Source of the DNA: Syngnathus acus
Taxonomy: Eukaryota > Chordata > Actinopteri > Syngnathiformes > Syngnathidae
Assembly: GCF_901709675.1 (NCBI RefSeq)
Contig: NC_051094.1
Location: 746,001 to 810,000 of the forward strand
Direction: 5' to 3'
Length of the DNA stretch: 64,000 bases
Below are positions 37,301 to 48,590 of this stretch, piece after piece. The notes beneath the pieces are model-generated. The model was not told the DNA's origin, did no database searches, and saw nothing but the letters and a program-made list of their open reading frames with translations. Numbering within the stretch: position 1 is the first letter of the stretch; every line of letters begins with the position of its first letter. The position numbers and the translations under genes are program-made.

Positions 37301-39693
37301 AAGCATCGTGCAAATGACTTCATCCAATGGTCCAATTGGATTTGATTAGTACAAACAACAAAGCTCGCCATATACAAATGCTCTCTGTGGCGTTCACAAG
37401 CCCAGAGCTTTAATAAAACGGGGCTCCACCACATTTACGTGTTCAGTCACGCAATGATCATCGCTAATGTTTGATTATACTCAAAAGACCAACAAGGCGT
37501 GCAGAGTCTGGTAATCGTCTCCAAACCCAATGTCTACTATCAGAGAGCATGACTCACAAACATCAGGACGATTGGATGAAGAAAAAGAAAAATGCTAGTC
37601 TGAGTCGATAATCCTCTGACGCAACATTTGAAGGATAAATCTATTATTATGAACATTTATTTTACGAGATCATTTGCGAATGTTTTGATTCGCGTTATGC
37701 CTCGCTTGTGTAAAATAGACATCAAATATTGACCGGCTCGTTATGGAGGAAACTCGTCTTAAGACATTACTTCTTGAAGTAAATTCACGATTCAGGCCTT
37801 CATTCCCAAAGAATTTTTGTTCTTGCTCAAGATGATAGGTAGATTTTGACTTTCTGCTTTGCCACATCCGACCAAGACATTTGACCAATTGCATAGTTTG
37901 CGAGAACTCTTTTCTGCAGAAATTGCAAGAGCCCTCAGATCCAAGACCAGAGACAACAGATCACATTCCCCCAGGATGATGGAAAATGAAGACCAAGTCC
38001 TGTTATTATGTCCAAGGGTCCCAATAGCTTTCATCATGTAGAGTAGGTGTTTTATAAGAAACCAATAAAATGCCTCTTGAAAGCCAAACAAAGAAGCACT
38101 TTCAATTTGTCAAGCCGAGTCAAATGGGTTTTATGGAAAGGTGAATTAGCAAGACCTTTGTGGGAATTCTTGCCATATCCTGTGCCTATGCCTCCTGAGT
38201 GCCTCCATGCTGTCAACATATTTCCCATCCGCAATTCTGCCATCGTTTTCACCGAAGCAATTATCCTAGTGCCTACGCTCTGTGGGTCTATCAGTCTGTG
38301 GTCCATTAAATGTCACGCCATGGCTTCTCATCTTCACTGTCACAATGTGCGACGATTCCGCCCACCTGCTTCATCATCGGTCCCGCTCAGTCTGCTTGGG
38401 TATTCAAACTCAGCCGACCCAAAAGCACCTGTGATTCCAGATGTTCCCGGCAAGTTGATTCCAAGACTGTCCAATGACGCTACTTTGGATTTACTGATCA
38501 GAGGGCTTCCACATCTCTCTCAAATCGAGTTCTAAACGTTCCATCTCACTAACCATAATCCCAAACACTAAAACCAACTCCCAACCCTAAAAACAAGTCC
38601 TAATCCTAAAGTGGGATCTTTTTCATTCCGTGCAGCCACCACGCAAAATAAGTTGGACTAAACTGCAGAGAGCAGTTGGCATGGAGGAACATGTTGCATT
38701 CATGTACTCTCCACAGAACGGCAAAATCGTCTTCAAAAGCACAACATGCTCTTAACGATCTGTGCTTGGCAAGGCAACATTTGTAGATGTTCTTCCGGGT
38801 CTTAGGGGGATGATGTCCAATTCTTTACACTTCCATGGCTCCAATTTTTGCTCTCTAATGGAGGAGGAGAATATGTTCCAGTACTAAGTAGCGAAGAAAT
38901 ATGGAGCTTCTGTTCGCCCCGTAACATTTCATGGCTTTAGAGTCACATTAAAGTAAAAAATATTAATAGATGGAGGCTCTTGATTTAGAAAGCGGTATGC
39001 TCTGAATAAATTACAAAATCCTTTTTCCTCAGGTTTACATAATGTCATAATTATGTGAATGAAAGGGAGTACAAGAGGTTGGTTTGATTTTCGCTGGACG
39101 AAAACAACGACCCAATTTTAATCACCAATCTGGACATGGTTAAAAGGATTCCCAAAGTATCACGCTCAGGCCAAGTTAGTCATTGAGAAATTTGTGGAAC
39201 TAATTGAAATGGATGTTCCATTTGCGCGAGTGACCCGTGCCGAGTCTTACGTAACGTCCGAGTAGCCGGCGGCGGGGGGTTAAAAGAGGACAATTGCCAT
39301 CTATCGGCGATTATAGCGGGATCCGGGGAAACTGTCAGCATTTTATAATCCCCTCCTATGTTCCCTTTATCTGAGTCACAAGCTTCTCGATGTGAGATTA
39401 CAAACATCTGGCAGGTCATCTACTCTCAAGCTGTTCTGGTAAACTAGGTAGCACAGGGAGGGACAATTTCCTGATGGAATATTCCACGCAATACAAGTCC
39501 GAACGCATGGCTCGCTAACCCACTGCAATGCGATCCACCACTTAATGGCCCGCTAGCGTGCAGATGTGATTAAAAACATAATCTGAGAGGTTTGCCTGGG
39601 CCGCTACACCGTGCGTGTATCACTTCTCAGTCACTCGCTCTACAATTATTCCCTAATGTCTAGCGATGGGCGCTGCTGCTTGACGGCCTTTTT

Positions 39694-39767
39694 GAACCCA
39701 TCCACTGCCACTGACGACTATAGACGTCAAAGATCTATTTGAACTGGGCTGGCAGTGAATGAGTTAA
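39694..39767. mobile_element. Tiny palindromic repeat, copy 1
   Basis: The ends AACCCATCCACTGCCA and TGGCAGTGAATGAGTT are imperfect inverted repeats around a central CTATAGACGTCAA. It is about 74 bp with no coding capacity. It matches the repeat at 47240-47305. Confidence 0.6.
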
Positions 39768-42201
39768 AACACACACCTGATGTTTGTTAGTACGTCATTG
39801 CAGGGTTGATATGAATATATGAAGCACCACCAAAGTATTTTCTTTCATTTGAATGAGAGACAATAACGGTCATTAGATATTCAGATATCAAGTGCAGCTT
39901 TGGGCAATTAATCACACGTGAGTGTGAAATTGGACTATTTTAATTGAATTTCCCATCTAGAGCCAATTAAAAGGCACAGCTGCTTCACTGAGCACATAAG
40001 AAGCGTTTTAGATTTTCACACGAGGAATTACAAATTTTTAAATAATCGCGCCTGGCAAGACACCGTGCAAAGTTTAGCGTTTGCTCGCGCTTACTGCAGT
40101 GCAGATGCAAGCAGAACTTGCCGAGAAGGCAAAGGGAAGGAAGGGGTGGGATTAAGCAGTGAATCACCCATCCTGGCATCTATTGTACACTCATTTCTTC
40201 CCAATAATCTTGGCCAAATCTAACAGCTGGCCGAGCACGGAAGGACGCCGCTTGTTTTGATGTTAGCGCCGAGCCGAGGCGGTTTATTGGTCAGGGATTT
40301 AGTGTATCTGAATTCATTGCGGACAGCCTCTGATCCAGGAGGTTCAAGGGCTGGGGGGGAAACCAAGATTGATGGTTGAGGACACATGCTTGTATTAGAC
40401 CCATTTGACACCGAGCCGTTCTGCGCGGGCAGCAAACGGACCGTAAAGTAGACTGATCATGAAACATGAACACGCTGCAGGTCACTGGGTTTCTGGCCGG
40501 CGAATTCTCTATCAAGATCTTTCAGGACGACGTTCCAGGCCTCCATTTTCCATTGAATCAATTGTAATGGCAACAACATCAAGCAATTCTCTTAACTCAC
40601 TTCTCAATTATCGTTGTTCGTCATTAACACCGTTCTTGTTTTTTTCGTATTTTTGGCCCAATGTTGAAATCATTTATGTACCAATGAATGTAATCTAGCA
40701 AATCCTTCTTGTGTATTTCACATAAGAACCCACTTGTTAAATTACATTGATATGAATGACATGACGTCAATAAAATGTCATCTCTGTGAGTCATTTAATT
40801 AGCAAGCATGCGGAAACGCTCCAACGAGCACAGACTCCCTTTAAGTGGTGATTAGTGCACTCGCCTGTGTATTTGGACCAAATAGTGCTAATACGTTGGG
40901 TCCAATGTCATTAATGGTGCACTTGATCGATATCAATGACCTAGCAATTGGGCCTATGAACAAGAGGCTTACATTTCAGGCCTTATTTACACACACGGAA
41001 AATGTACAAAGTCACGAGCACCTCCAAATGCACCCTGAAGATTGTGACCAATACGACCAAATATATACTAAAAAAAACAACAACTTCATGGAGACGCACG
41101 CACCCATTGCATCACCTAAATATTCTCCATTTCATGCATAGTTCCACATCAAATCAAAGTCAAACCGTCTCTATTCTCCACAGAGAAATCACTTTTCTTT
41201 TTAAAAAGGGGAGGGGGAAGGAAAAAAGCCTCTTGGAAATCAAATTACCAGGACATCTCAAGTGGAAGCTTCAAGGTCGTTTTCGGTGCTTAACGTCTTT
41301 TTATAATTGTATGACTGTTAAGAATGGTAAAATGTTCATGACAACATTACCTGCATAGTTAATGTAGGCCACCATGGGGGAGTTGGTGGTGTTAGAAGTG
41401 CTAGCATGAAATGAATATAGCTTCACTTCACAAATCCCCACTCAAGCCTTTATTCTCTGATTAAAGCCCGTCCCTAACAAGCTGGAGTGCAATTCTAAAA
41501 CATGCTCATTCGTAATTGGTTGTGAAATGAAAATGCGTAGTGTTCAACGAAACAGCATCGGTAGCAATACTCAGTTAGCATTAGCACTGGAAAGACGCTG
41601 ATGTCAGCCACAGCTGCTGCGTTGATTAGGGGCATGACTTTTTCAAAATAGCGTTACTTTCACTCTAAAAGGATAGTAATACAGCCATATAAGAATGGCT
41701 TGGATGTCATGACTGACAGATTGAACATCTACCCAGTCACGTTTTAAGGTAATAGTGGCGGCCATTTTGTTAACAGTTTCTTTCCACGCCTTGGCAGATG
41801 TATAACACACATTTTTTTTGTGCTTAAATATTCGAAAGCACAGTTGACAAAAAGTGATGCGTTTAATTTCTTTCCTGATTCCTTTCCAGATGAATGTTTC
41901 CACTTCCTCATACTAAATGGTAAATTCACAAACCTGCATAGAAACAACAATAACTCTGCGCACTCTCATAAAATCAAAGTGGCTGTTTTTGTCGACGACA
42001 GCTTAATAAGTTACATCAGACCCAACGTGAATTTCCCAATGACTGCTGTGAGCTATGTTGGAGGGTTTTTGCGGAAGAATTCAGCTGCGAAGGAAGGTCG
42101 CCGGAGAGGCATTCACCGCACAAGCCCGTTTTGGAATAGAACGCATTAAAGAAGGATGAGCCTGCACTCAGAGATGAAACTTAACGTTGTCCTCACTGCA
42201 T

Positions 42202-42260
42202 GCCCTTTGAGACTGCTTGTGATTTAGGGCTATACAAATAAACTTGACTTGACTTGACTG
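42202..42260 (+). mobile_element. Short retroelement tail (TTGAC repeats), second copy
   Basis: Only the last ~58 bp of the same tail found at 12085-12288 are present, ending in three TTGACT-type units. The shared 54 bp are identical in both copies, so the insertion is either recent or very strongly 5'-truncated from a young source. Confidence 0.7.
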
Positions 42261-42331
42261 CTGGCCTGAAAACTTGTCGATAATGAATTGAATTATTGTT
42301 AGTCTCATGCTTTTTTAAAACTATTATTGCA

Positions 42332-42727
42332 CAGGTGTCAAAGTCAAGGCCCGGGGGCCAGATCATCACGCCACATCATTTTAGGTGGCCCGCGAAGACA
42401 AATTGTGCATCGAATTCAATTCCAAAATTTTAAATTGTTTTCACTTTTAAAAAATAGAGATATTGTTTAGCAATTTTTATTACCATTCTTTTTTTTTTTA
42501 ATCATTTTTATCTTTAAATATTTGATTCGAATTCAATATTTCATTTTTTAACAATTTGAACAGTTTTAATTAGTCTCCGTTTCGAAAACTAGTTATCGAT
42601 TTGTTGTGTAGCCTATACCATATACACAATATGAGACGTTCATCCATTTATTTGGGTTGACAATGTGAATGGCCCTTTGATGCAAACTATGATGCAGCCC
42701 GCGACAAAAATAAGTTTGATACCCCGG
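42332..42727. mobile_element. About 396-bp hAT-like non-autonomous element
   Basis: The left end reads CAGGTGTCAAAGTCAAGGCC with GGGGGCCAGATC after it. The right end reads GCAGCCCGCGACAAAAATAA then GTTTGATACCCCGG, an imperfect inverted match (..GGTGTCAAA / TTTGATACC..). TTATTG occurs close to both ends and may be what is left of the target duplication. The interior is AT-rich and non-coding. Confidence 0.55.
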
Positions 42728-44012
42728 TCTTATTGTTTTGACTGTCTTCGTCATTGCAGCGGTGAGTCATCATTCGGGCCAGAAGAGACTCCGTCAAGAT
42801 GGAGTCGAAGCTCTGCTCTCCACCTTGAGTGTCAATGAGTGGAAAGAGCGCGCCTGTCAGGCTCATTACTGGAGCCTCAGCTGTTTGGGCCGCGGCCGGC
42901 CGTTGCCGCGCACCCGCTTGGCCTCTCGTTCGGCTCTCGCAATTCATTACACCTCGCGCCAACGTGCGGGGGAAGCCGTCAGGAGCGAGCACCCTCATTA
43001 CCCACTAAATCCTTTGACAAGGGCTTTAAAGGCTTGAGAGATACCACTATTGATTTCGGGTGGGTGTGTTGAAGACCTGTCGATACTCACTGCTTTTATT
43101 AGAGAGGGACTGAATAAACTCCATCTACATAGTATCAATAGTTTTACTTCAAAAAACTCAAAGCATTGATGTATTTCCTTCAATAGTGTCGCAAGTCTAT
43201 TATTAAACACGAGAAAGGAAAACTACAGGAAATGGAAAACCTTTCGAAATCAGGTCTTAATTATTAAGCTAGTGCAACTTTTAATGAGATGAATTATCAC
43301 CACCTTCATTTATTGGGCTTTTATTTTTTTTTGACATTTTCATTGGCAATGTAAAAACACAGAGGCTAAAAATAGACACGTGTCCCAGTCAACCGTGACG
43401 ACCAAATAGCACGCGGAAGCCGTTTAGTGAATGTTTGATTTTGGAATTAATTCTGTTTCTCTTTTTTTCAAGCCATAACAGATGCCATTTACACACACAT
43501 TTACAAATATGTCGCATTAATAAACATTCCCAAGGGCTCCACGGATTTGGATAGCGTACACTGAAATGGTTGACCTTTTTTTTTGTTTGTTTATTTGCAT
43601 GCAATTAAAATCAATATGATAATGACTATTCTAATAAGTTATTTTTTCCACTGTGAAGCAAAGCACTTGTTGCCATCATGTATAGAAAATAACATCCGAC
43701 TTTATGAGCATAATTAAAAAAATTGAGAGAGACAAAAGAAATTGGGAAACAAAACACAACATTTAAAGGATGGAAATGAAATAAGTCAAATGTCCATAGT
43801 TGTGAATGAATAAAACAGTGAAAGATGACTTCATAAACATTGATACAATTCTGTAAAACACATTATGCTCTTTTTTCGGAGAATTTCATCGTACTCACAT
43901 CCACACATTTAATAAACAATTTTTACGCTTGTGGGAGTGCTGTGTTGTTGCACCTTGAGCTATGTCTTTATATCACTGGAAATGCATTTGCTTTTCAAAG
44001 TGTGTCTCCCGT

Positions 44013-44035
44013 GGGAGGGAGGGAGGGAGGGAGGC
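44013..44035. repeat. (GGGA)n tract, G-quadruplex type
   Basis: Five GGG runs each separated by one A, with a further GGGAGG seven bases on. This fits a parallel G-quadruplex motif. Confidence 0.8.
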
Positions 44036-47000
44036 AAAGGGAGGACAGCCTTTTGTGGTCTTGTGATTCATGATGCACCAATATCTTCCTTCGAAACAAA
44101 GCAGCAAATCCTTTTAGAATGGAAATCTTTTTTTTTTTTTTTGTCCCCACACTTAATTCAGCATTTTATGTGATGTTCTTAAAGCACGTAAAGTGCTTGA
44201 TTCAATTGTCAACAAAATTCTGTGTCGTCGTTTTTACAAAAAAAAAATCTGGACACTCCATTAGGTAGACCTCCACAATTGTACGATATTCAATTGATTG
44301 GGGTGATTGAAATATTTCCCTTTTTTTGTTGTTTGGACTGAGATAGTAGAATTATGTCCGTCTACATTTCAAAGTGTAGCTTCCCGTCCCTCGACTTTAT
44401 GGTAGGCGTAGCAGCTTGAATAAAAAAAAAAAAAAAAAAGTAAAATGCTTTTAAACATGTTAAGAGAGAGGCACAACGGATTGATTTTTAGTCACCACGG
44501 TGACAAAGTAGATTAAAGACGAAGGCAGATATTGGAAGCATTTTGAAATGCTAATATGAACGGTAACACAGTCGATGATAAAAAGGCAACGTTTTGTGAT
44601 CACTTCAAAAATTCTGTGACCTGAAATTTCACAAAGGCCTGTGAGCTTTTGTTGTGGATGTTTTTAATTATTTTTTAACAAGGACAGTTTGGCCTTTAAA
44701 AGTTAAATAAGGTCATAAGAGATTCAATCCAGTACAGATTTATTTTTTATGTATTTATTTATGGTAGTAAGAGGTCACAGCTGGCAGTTCTGCCGTCTTA
44801 ACACAATCACAATACTCTACAATATTTTTCCCAACTTTTGTCGAGAGTCAACCTTGAGGGAAAGCTGCACTTGACTTGCGCGTACTATTTGAGTTATTAT
44901 TATTATTTTTTTTAAGGAAGACATTTACTGAGCACTGTTTGGTGCACTCCAGATAACCAACACACAACAACGCAACTAACGGTAAAACATAGCCAAGCAT
45001 TTAGCATCACACGACACAAAATTGCTAAAGACATTATTGACCAAACACATACAAAAAAAAATCAAACGGGTTAAAAATGTATTCCAGTCTTTGACATCCC
45101 CGCCACCACTTGACATCTGTCCAGCATGTCAAGCACTATTTTGATTAGGAGACGATCAAATCTATAGCTAAAATGGCTCATATGTCACAGATCATTAGCT
45201 GACACTGCCTAAGGGCATCAACGTGTCATCACGTGTCTTTACATCTATCGCTCTGGATGTTCCTGTCATCACCTCTCGGGTCGGAAAAGACCCCCCTCGC
45301 TCATCTGAGGGCGGAGACGCAATTAGCGCGGCGATGCATGAGAGGTCAGCTAGCGTGTCTGTGTGTGTAAACAACCCACATCCATTGTTAGCGTTCCACA
45401 TGAGAGATGTGTGTCACCAGCAATTCCTCACACGTTTAATCTCTTCAAACATTCATCGAGAATAGCCAGAAGGAAGAAATGATTTAAATTCACCAATGTT
45501 GGCAGGGTAATACATTTTCACTCTCATACAAATAAAGAGTGACATTTCCGCTTGTTGTTTGGCTCATTCTCATAAATGGTGGCGTTTCCGTTGCGAGTGA
45601 CCGGTGAGCCCTCAGCGTTGATTTTTTTTCGAGCTGAACCAGCAGCAGCAGCAGCCACAAGTTGCAGCCCTGATGTAGCGTCAAATTGTAATCACTAATC
45701 ATGCCTTTGGGTTGGATGGGGAAAGTGTCCCAGATTCCAGAGGGCCTCTGGCTGACGGATCGATGTGACATTATATTAGCACGAGCTGGAGCCGCAGTCA
45801 CGTCCAATACGCTACATGGAGGGCTCAACCGCACGTCTAAAAATAATTGGTAGTTTAAACAAGAAAGTCATGAGCGCACGAAAGAATACATGATTCAAAT
45901 TAGGAAAATAAGAAAACAAGTTGTTTGGGCTGTTGAAATTGAGATGCATTACAACTTGGCCTAATTTTTCCTGCTTTGACCTGATGTGGCCTTTCCTACT
46001 ATTTATCTACTCCGGAGAGTAACAAGTAAATGAATTAGTAAACTGACACATTTGTGTCTGTGAGATGAAAGATAAGCGGAAAGTGTCAAATGCAGCACAG
46101 TCATTCAAGGATGCTCTGATTTGTCAAGGAGAAGAATAAAAGCTGTATCACTGTCAGTCTTTTTTTTTTTTTTTTTGCTCTGTCAAAATGTTGACGGAAG
46201 AAGATGCCTGGCTGCTGTTAGAAAATATGAAATGAAAATGCACATTGCCTTTAAAGTAGACAAATCAGTGTTTTTGAAGTGTGGAAGTTTCATCTCGGAC
46301 TTTTTTAAAATTATTTTACGTCACATTTGTGTGTTTACAAAAACATTTGGGTCAACATTTCGCTTTTTGTTTTTACATAAAAAAACAATGCTGGATTATA
46401 TTAAAATGCAGTATGAGAATGCAAGAAAAAAAAAAAGTCAGTCAGTTAAACTCGATTGGATTAAAGCACACAGAAGCAAATTTGGGTCATGAAAATACCC
46501 GAATAAATGTCGACAGCTCGGAGGTATGACATTGATGCTGCTATTTAAACTTTGTTTGGGTGAGGCATTTACCGCTTCTCAGCAGGCTGGTTCATGGAAT
46601 TAAGCCAGCATTATCTATCAATACACGGCAGGATGCAGGAGCTTAGCAAAAACCGGAGGGGGTCAAGAGCACACTCCCCAGGGGAGGGTTTTGCTCATTA
46701 CTTGAATGCAGCTTCATGCGCTCTCATCTCAAGTTAAATGAGAATAACCCAGTGAAAGAGACAAACCGGGAAATCATCATAAGACTTGTTCTATAAATTG
46801 CATGGATTTCTCACTTCAACATGAGAACCATTTTTCAAAGATTATAACTTTTTATACATCCAATCTAAATGAGTCATGCATTATATATAGAAATCTATAT
46901 TATACATCCAGTTTCAGTCTGCCAAATGTGACCTCTTCAGAGAAGTCTCTGGTTGATGCTAACGTTGTCGAACCCCACTCACCCACAAGACAGCAGCTGA

Positions 47001-47239
47001 GGTTTAGTCCATCAAGTCGCTAATTAGACCCTCTTGACCAATAATAATCTGCTCGCGGAACAATCAGTAACACCAGAGACACTCGTGTCCAAATAGAAAT
47101 GGGCTACTGTAGATCTGCTGACACTACAGCTCTCGGCACTTCATTTTAGGAATGCGTACGTGTCTCAGCATGGGGTCTGTCCATTTATAATAGAGTGCAG
47201 CGGTCTCCCGATTCTACTCTCGTCTATGCGGATGTTCTG

Positions 47240-47305
47240 TTAACGCATTCACTCCCAATGACGGCTATAGACGTCAATTTGTAAATGGGCTGGCGGTGAG
47301 TTTAA
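47240..47305. mobile_element. Tiny palindromic repeat, copy 2
   Basis: It runs TTAACGCATTCACTCCCAAT, GACGGCTATAGACGTCAA and GGGCTGGCGGTGAGTTTAA. It shares order and central motif with 39694-39767 and has imperfect inverted ends. Confidence 0.6.
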
Positions 47306-48174
47306 TGATAGTGTACCCAAATTGTCCAGATTTAAAAAGTGGTTTATGGAGTCTGCAAAGGTGAGCAGAATTGCCATACATCGCCTGCACCTCCACTTAG
47401 ACCAAATACGCTAAACTGGACTCGGACCATCCCAAACAAGATTCCGAGTGAATTGACACCCAGGCAGTCACGATGTCAGTAGCTTGTCTTTGTTAACTAT
47501 CTTGTTGCGTTTTTAGGTTCCCGCCTTTTGTGCGCAGCAAAACCTAGGTCGAGCACTAAAGCACACGGGCGGAGCCGAGGCGCAGGCAAGCCGGCGTACA
47601 AACGTCCTTCCCGGCCAACATCCATAACGGCCCGCAGTGAGTGCACTTAGATTGAGACTATACATCAACACACACGGGCCGGATCGATGAAAGTGACATG
47701 CACATCTACGGCTATGGCAAGGTGGGAGAGATGGCAACACCTTTTAAATTGTGATTCATTAAGCCATTAATGATGCATTTCACAACGTGTCAACTTGGTC
47801 GTGATTGACGGGTTTTCATTCGAGCGTAATATACGGACGGCGGCGTTATTTCCCGGATCCTGCGCTCAGTCAAATGTCTTTTTCACAGCAGGGGGAGATT
47901 AGAAGAAAGAACAGGGCCATTAGAACTAACTGCTGGTGGACATTTTTTTTCCCTTCCCTATTCTCGTCACAGCAAACTATATTAAAATGAAATGATGCGA
48001 TACACGGGCAGAATCCTCAATCGCCATCCCCAAACCGAAAGTTGTGTTCGATCCTGCGCCCTTGTGAGCATGTCCTTGATGAAGATACTGAATCGGCTGT
48101 TGCTCCCGATGCTGTATCATCAAGTGAATGAGGAGACAGTACCTTGAGCCTTGAGAACCTTGAAAAGGAAAATG

Positions 48175-48590
48175 TACCGTATTTTCCGGACTATAAGGCG
48201 CACCGGACTATAAGGCGCACCTTCAATGAATGGCCCATTTTAAAACTTTGTCCTTATATAAGGCGCACCGGACTATAAGGCGCACCATTAATGCATCATG
48301 TCAGATTTTTCAACCAAATCAAATCATTCTCCATTTTATCTTTTTTATTTCAACTTCAGACGCAACAAGTTACTTTATAATCACAAAATAATGATCCATA
48401 GTCTTTTTGATTCATGATTCATAGTCTTCAGCGGGCCACTTATGATTGATTTCATGACACAATGCTTCGGGCCAGTTTAAATTTAGGAATTTGGTCCATA
48501 TATAAGGCGCACCGGACTATAAGGCGCACTGTCGGCTTTTGAGAAAATTTTCGGTTTTTAGGTGCGCCTTATAGTCCGGAAAATACGGTA
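48175..48590. mobile_element. 416-bp non-autonomous DNA transposon with 30-bp perfect terminal inverted repeats
   Basis: 48175-48204 and 48561-48590 are perfect reverse complements over 30 bp (TACCGTATTTTCCGGACTAT and on to AAGGCGCACC). TA is at both outer ends, consistent with a TA target duplication. The core TATAAGGCGCAC occurs six times in direct orientation, as three dimers each with 17-bp spacing (48192/48209, 48257/48274, 48501/48518), and once inverted in the right end (48562-48573). There is no ORF of note, so it must depend on a transposase made elsewhere. Its ends resemble those of the element at 27341-28254. Confidence 0.88.

Larger units (their letters stand above)
34136..42201. 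other. Region 3' of rtn4r, no gene recognised
   Basis: This stretch is AT-rich, mostly unique sequence. The longest ORF (38047-38535, 162 codons, +) looks random in composition and has no recognisable domain. From about 34360 to 35660 the sequence is unusually free of simple repeats and reads like conserved non-coding DNA (inference only). A degenerate CCCTAA-like stretch lies at 38550-38615. No RNA gene was seen. Confidence 0.5.
42728..48174. other. Intergenic stretch, no gene recognised
   Basis: This stretch contains the GGGA tract at 44013-44035, several A/T homopolymers (44127-44142, 44419-44439, 46159-46175), an (AGC)5 run at 45643-45657 and the small palindromic repeat at 47240. The ORFs are short and random-looking. 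Nothing else is supported. Confidence 0.5.

Noticed and set aside
38047-38535. 162-codon + strand ORF
   Set aside because: No domain or family resemblance; neighbouring frames are equally open.
38550-38615. CCCTAA-like stretch as interstitial telomere repeat
   Set aside because: Only two or three units approximate CCCTAA; the rest is irregular AACC/TAAA sequence, so it could be chance.
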